Shown piece after piece: positions 28,366 to 28,841 of a stretch of 28,841 nucleotides of DNA. Made by a program: the position numbers and the translations under genes. This DNA comes from a virus. Every line of letters starts with the position of its first letter. Within the stretch, counting starts at the first letter, position 1. The stretch spans positions 1-28,841 of IMG/VR virus record IMGVR_UViG_3300028809_000056; one strand, written 5' to 3'. The notes beneath the pieces are model-generated. The model worked only from the letters and a program-made list of their open reading frames with translations. It had not been told where the DNA came from and searched no databases.

Positions 28366-28592
28366 TGGGGTGGCTCAGGAAGTGGGAGCCAGTGAGTAGG
28401 CTGCATGATTTCACACTGCCCATAGTTATCGCGAGGACCGAGCCACCGGCCTCTCCCAAATCTATCCCAGTGCGCAATTGCCACGTCTCCATACTCGGCA
28501 ATCAACACGTCCGTGCCATCCTTCGGAGCCGTCTCAATCGGCTGCCACTGGCTCGGCAATACAGCTTCTTGTTCATGCACTCGCTCACTCAT
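28362..28592 (-). CDS. DUF551-like protein (76 aa), copy 3
   Basis: ATG 28592 with AGGAG ten bases upstream. SQWQPIETAPKDGTDVLIAE (residues 14-33) and THWLPLPEPP at the end are textbook DUF551 ends. A 19-base stretch in the W-Q-P-I-E-T codons is identical to copy 1. It has a longer N-terminal lead (ERVHEQEAVLP) than the other copies. Confidence 0.85.
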   Translation of the reverse strand: MSERVHEQEAVLPSQWQPIETAPKDGTDVLIAEYGDVAIAHWDRFGRGRWLGPRDNYGQCEIMQPTHWLPLPEPPQ

Positions 28593-28611
28593 CCCAATCT
28601 CCTATGTGGGG

Positions 28612-28815
28612 TTAATGCCCGATATTCAGGCAGCTTGACGCGAAGTTAGCGCCAGATTTCGCCATGCAGTAGCGCGCCCCATCGCACCCGCAATCAGGGA
28701 AGCAGCAGAAGTCGAACTGATTTTCGGTGTTGCCGTATTCGTCAACCTCTAGCTTGCACTCAGGGCAGACGCCGCCCAGGTGGTCAAGATGCTCGTGCCT
28801 CGCGCAGTCGCCCAT
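28612..28815 (-). CDS. Cys-rich zinc-binding-type protein (67 aa)
   Basis: ATG 28815 with AGGAGAG upstream. Cysteines at ~4, 17, 20 (CPEC), 37-38, 42, 44, 50 and 62, with several His near the N-terminus (RHEHLDHLGG), suggest one or two zinc sites. No family was recognised. It is the first gene of the window in transcription order; bases 28816-28841 hold only its ribosome site. Confidence 0.65.
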   Translation of the reverse strand: MGDCARHEHLDHLGGVCPECKLEVDEYGNTENQFDFCCFPDCGCDGARYCMAKSGANFASSCLNIGH

Positions 28816-28841
28816 ACATCACTCTCCTGTTGTTTCTGTTG

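Overview
The window is part of a tailed-phage (or prophage) genome of podovirus type. The head genes run in the P22 order: small terminase, large terminase, portal, scaffold, P22-type coat, gp4-like tail accessory factor, gp10-like stabilisation protein, ejection proteins, tail fibre. The base composition looks moderately GC-rich, and the muramidase endolysin and two-component spanin point to a Gram-negative host. Burkholderia, Bordetella, Pseudomonas or Xanthomonas relatives are guesses; nothing here fixes the genus. No integrase is visible. Every convincing gene but one lies on the minus strand, so transcription runs from high to low coordinates. Stops and starts are mostly tightly joined (ATGA, GTGA, TAATG).

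In transcription order: (1) 28841-23060 is an accessory and DNA-processing region of very small genes. It holds three DUF551-like proteins, a DUF1737-like protein, several Cys-rich mini-proteins, a NinB-like protein, a Ref-type HNH nuclease and a RuvC-like resolvase. It also holds a probable ribbon-helix-helix repressor with its own promoter and twin TTCTAGAA boxes. (2) 23059-22824 has no gene but contains four consecutive inverted repeats. (3) 22823-22117 holds nine tRNA genes separated by only 2-5 nt. (4) 22073-19551 is a lysis module: N-acetylmuramidase, several small membrane proteins including a holin candidate, and an Rz protein with an Rz1 lipoprotein nested in another frame. (5) 19554-18326 holds small genes ahead of packaging, including a DUF1508 protein.

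(6) 18325-11525 holds packaging and head genes. A lone plus-strand gene (14135-14494) sits between portal and scaffold and runs into the portal 3' end. (7) 11476-1 holds tail accessory, stabilisation, ejection and fibre genes, plus a GNAT acetyltransferase embedded among virion genes. The leftmost gene is a glycine-rich tail protein cut by the window edge. No homologue of the P22 tail needle gp26 was recognised.

Most notable: the gp10-like protein appears rebuilt, with its usual C-terminal segment on a separate small gene and an Ig-like plus roughly 300-residue module in its place. Other notable points are the lone plus-strand gene, the structured non-coding block before the tRNAs, a tRNA-Ile with C33 instead of U33, and a putative leaderless repressor promoter. 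Family calls come from reading the sequence without database searches.
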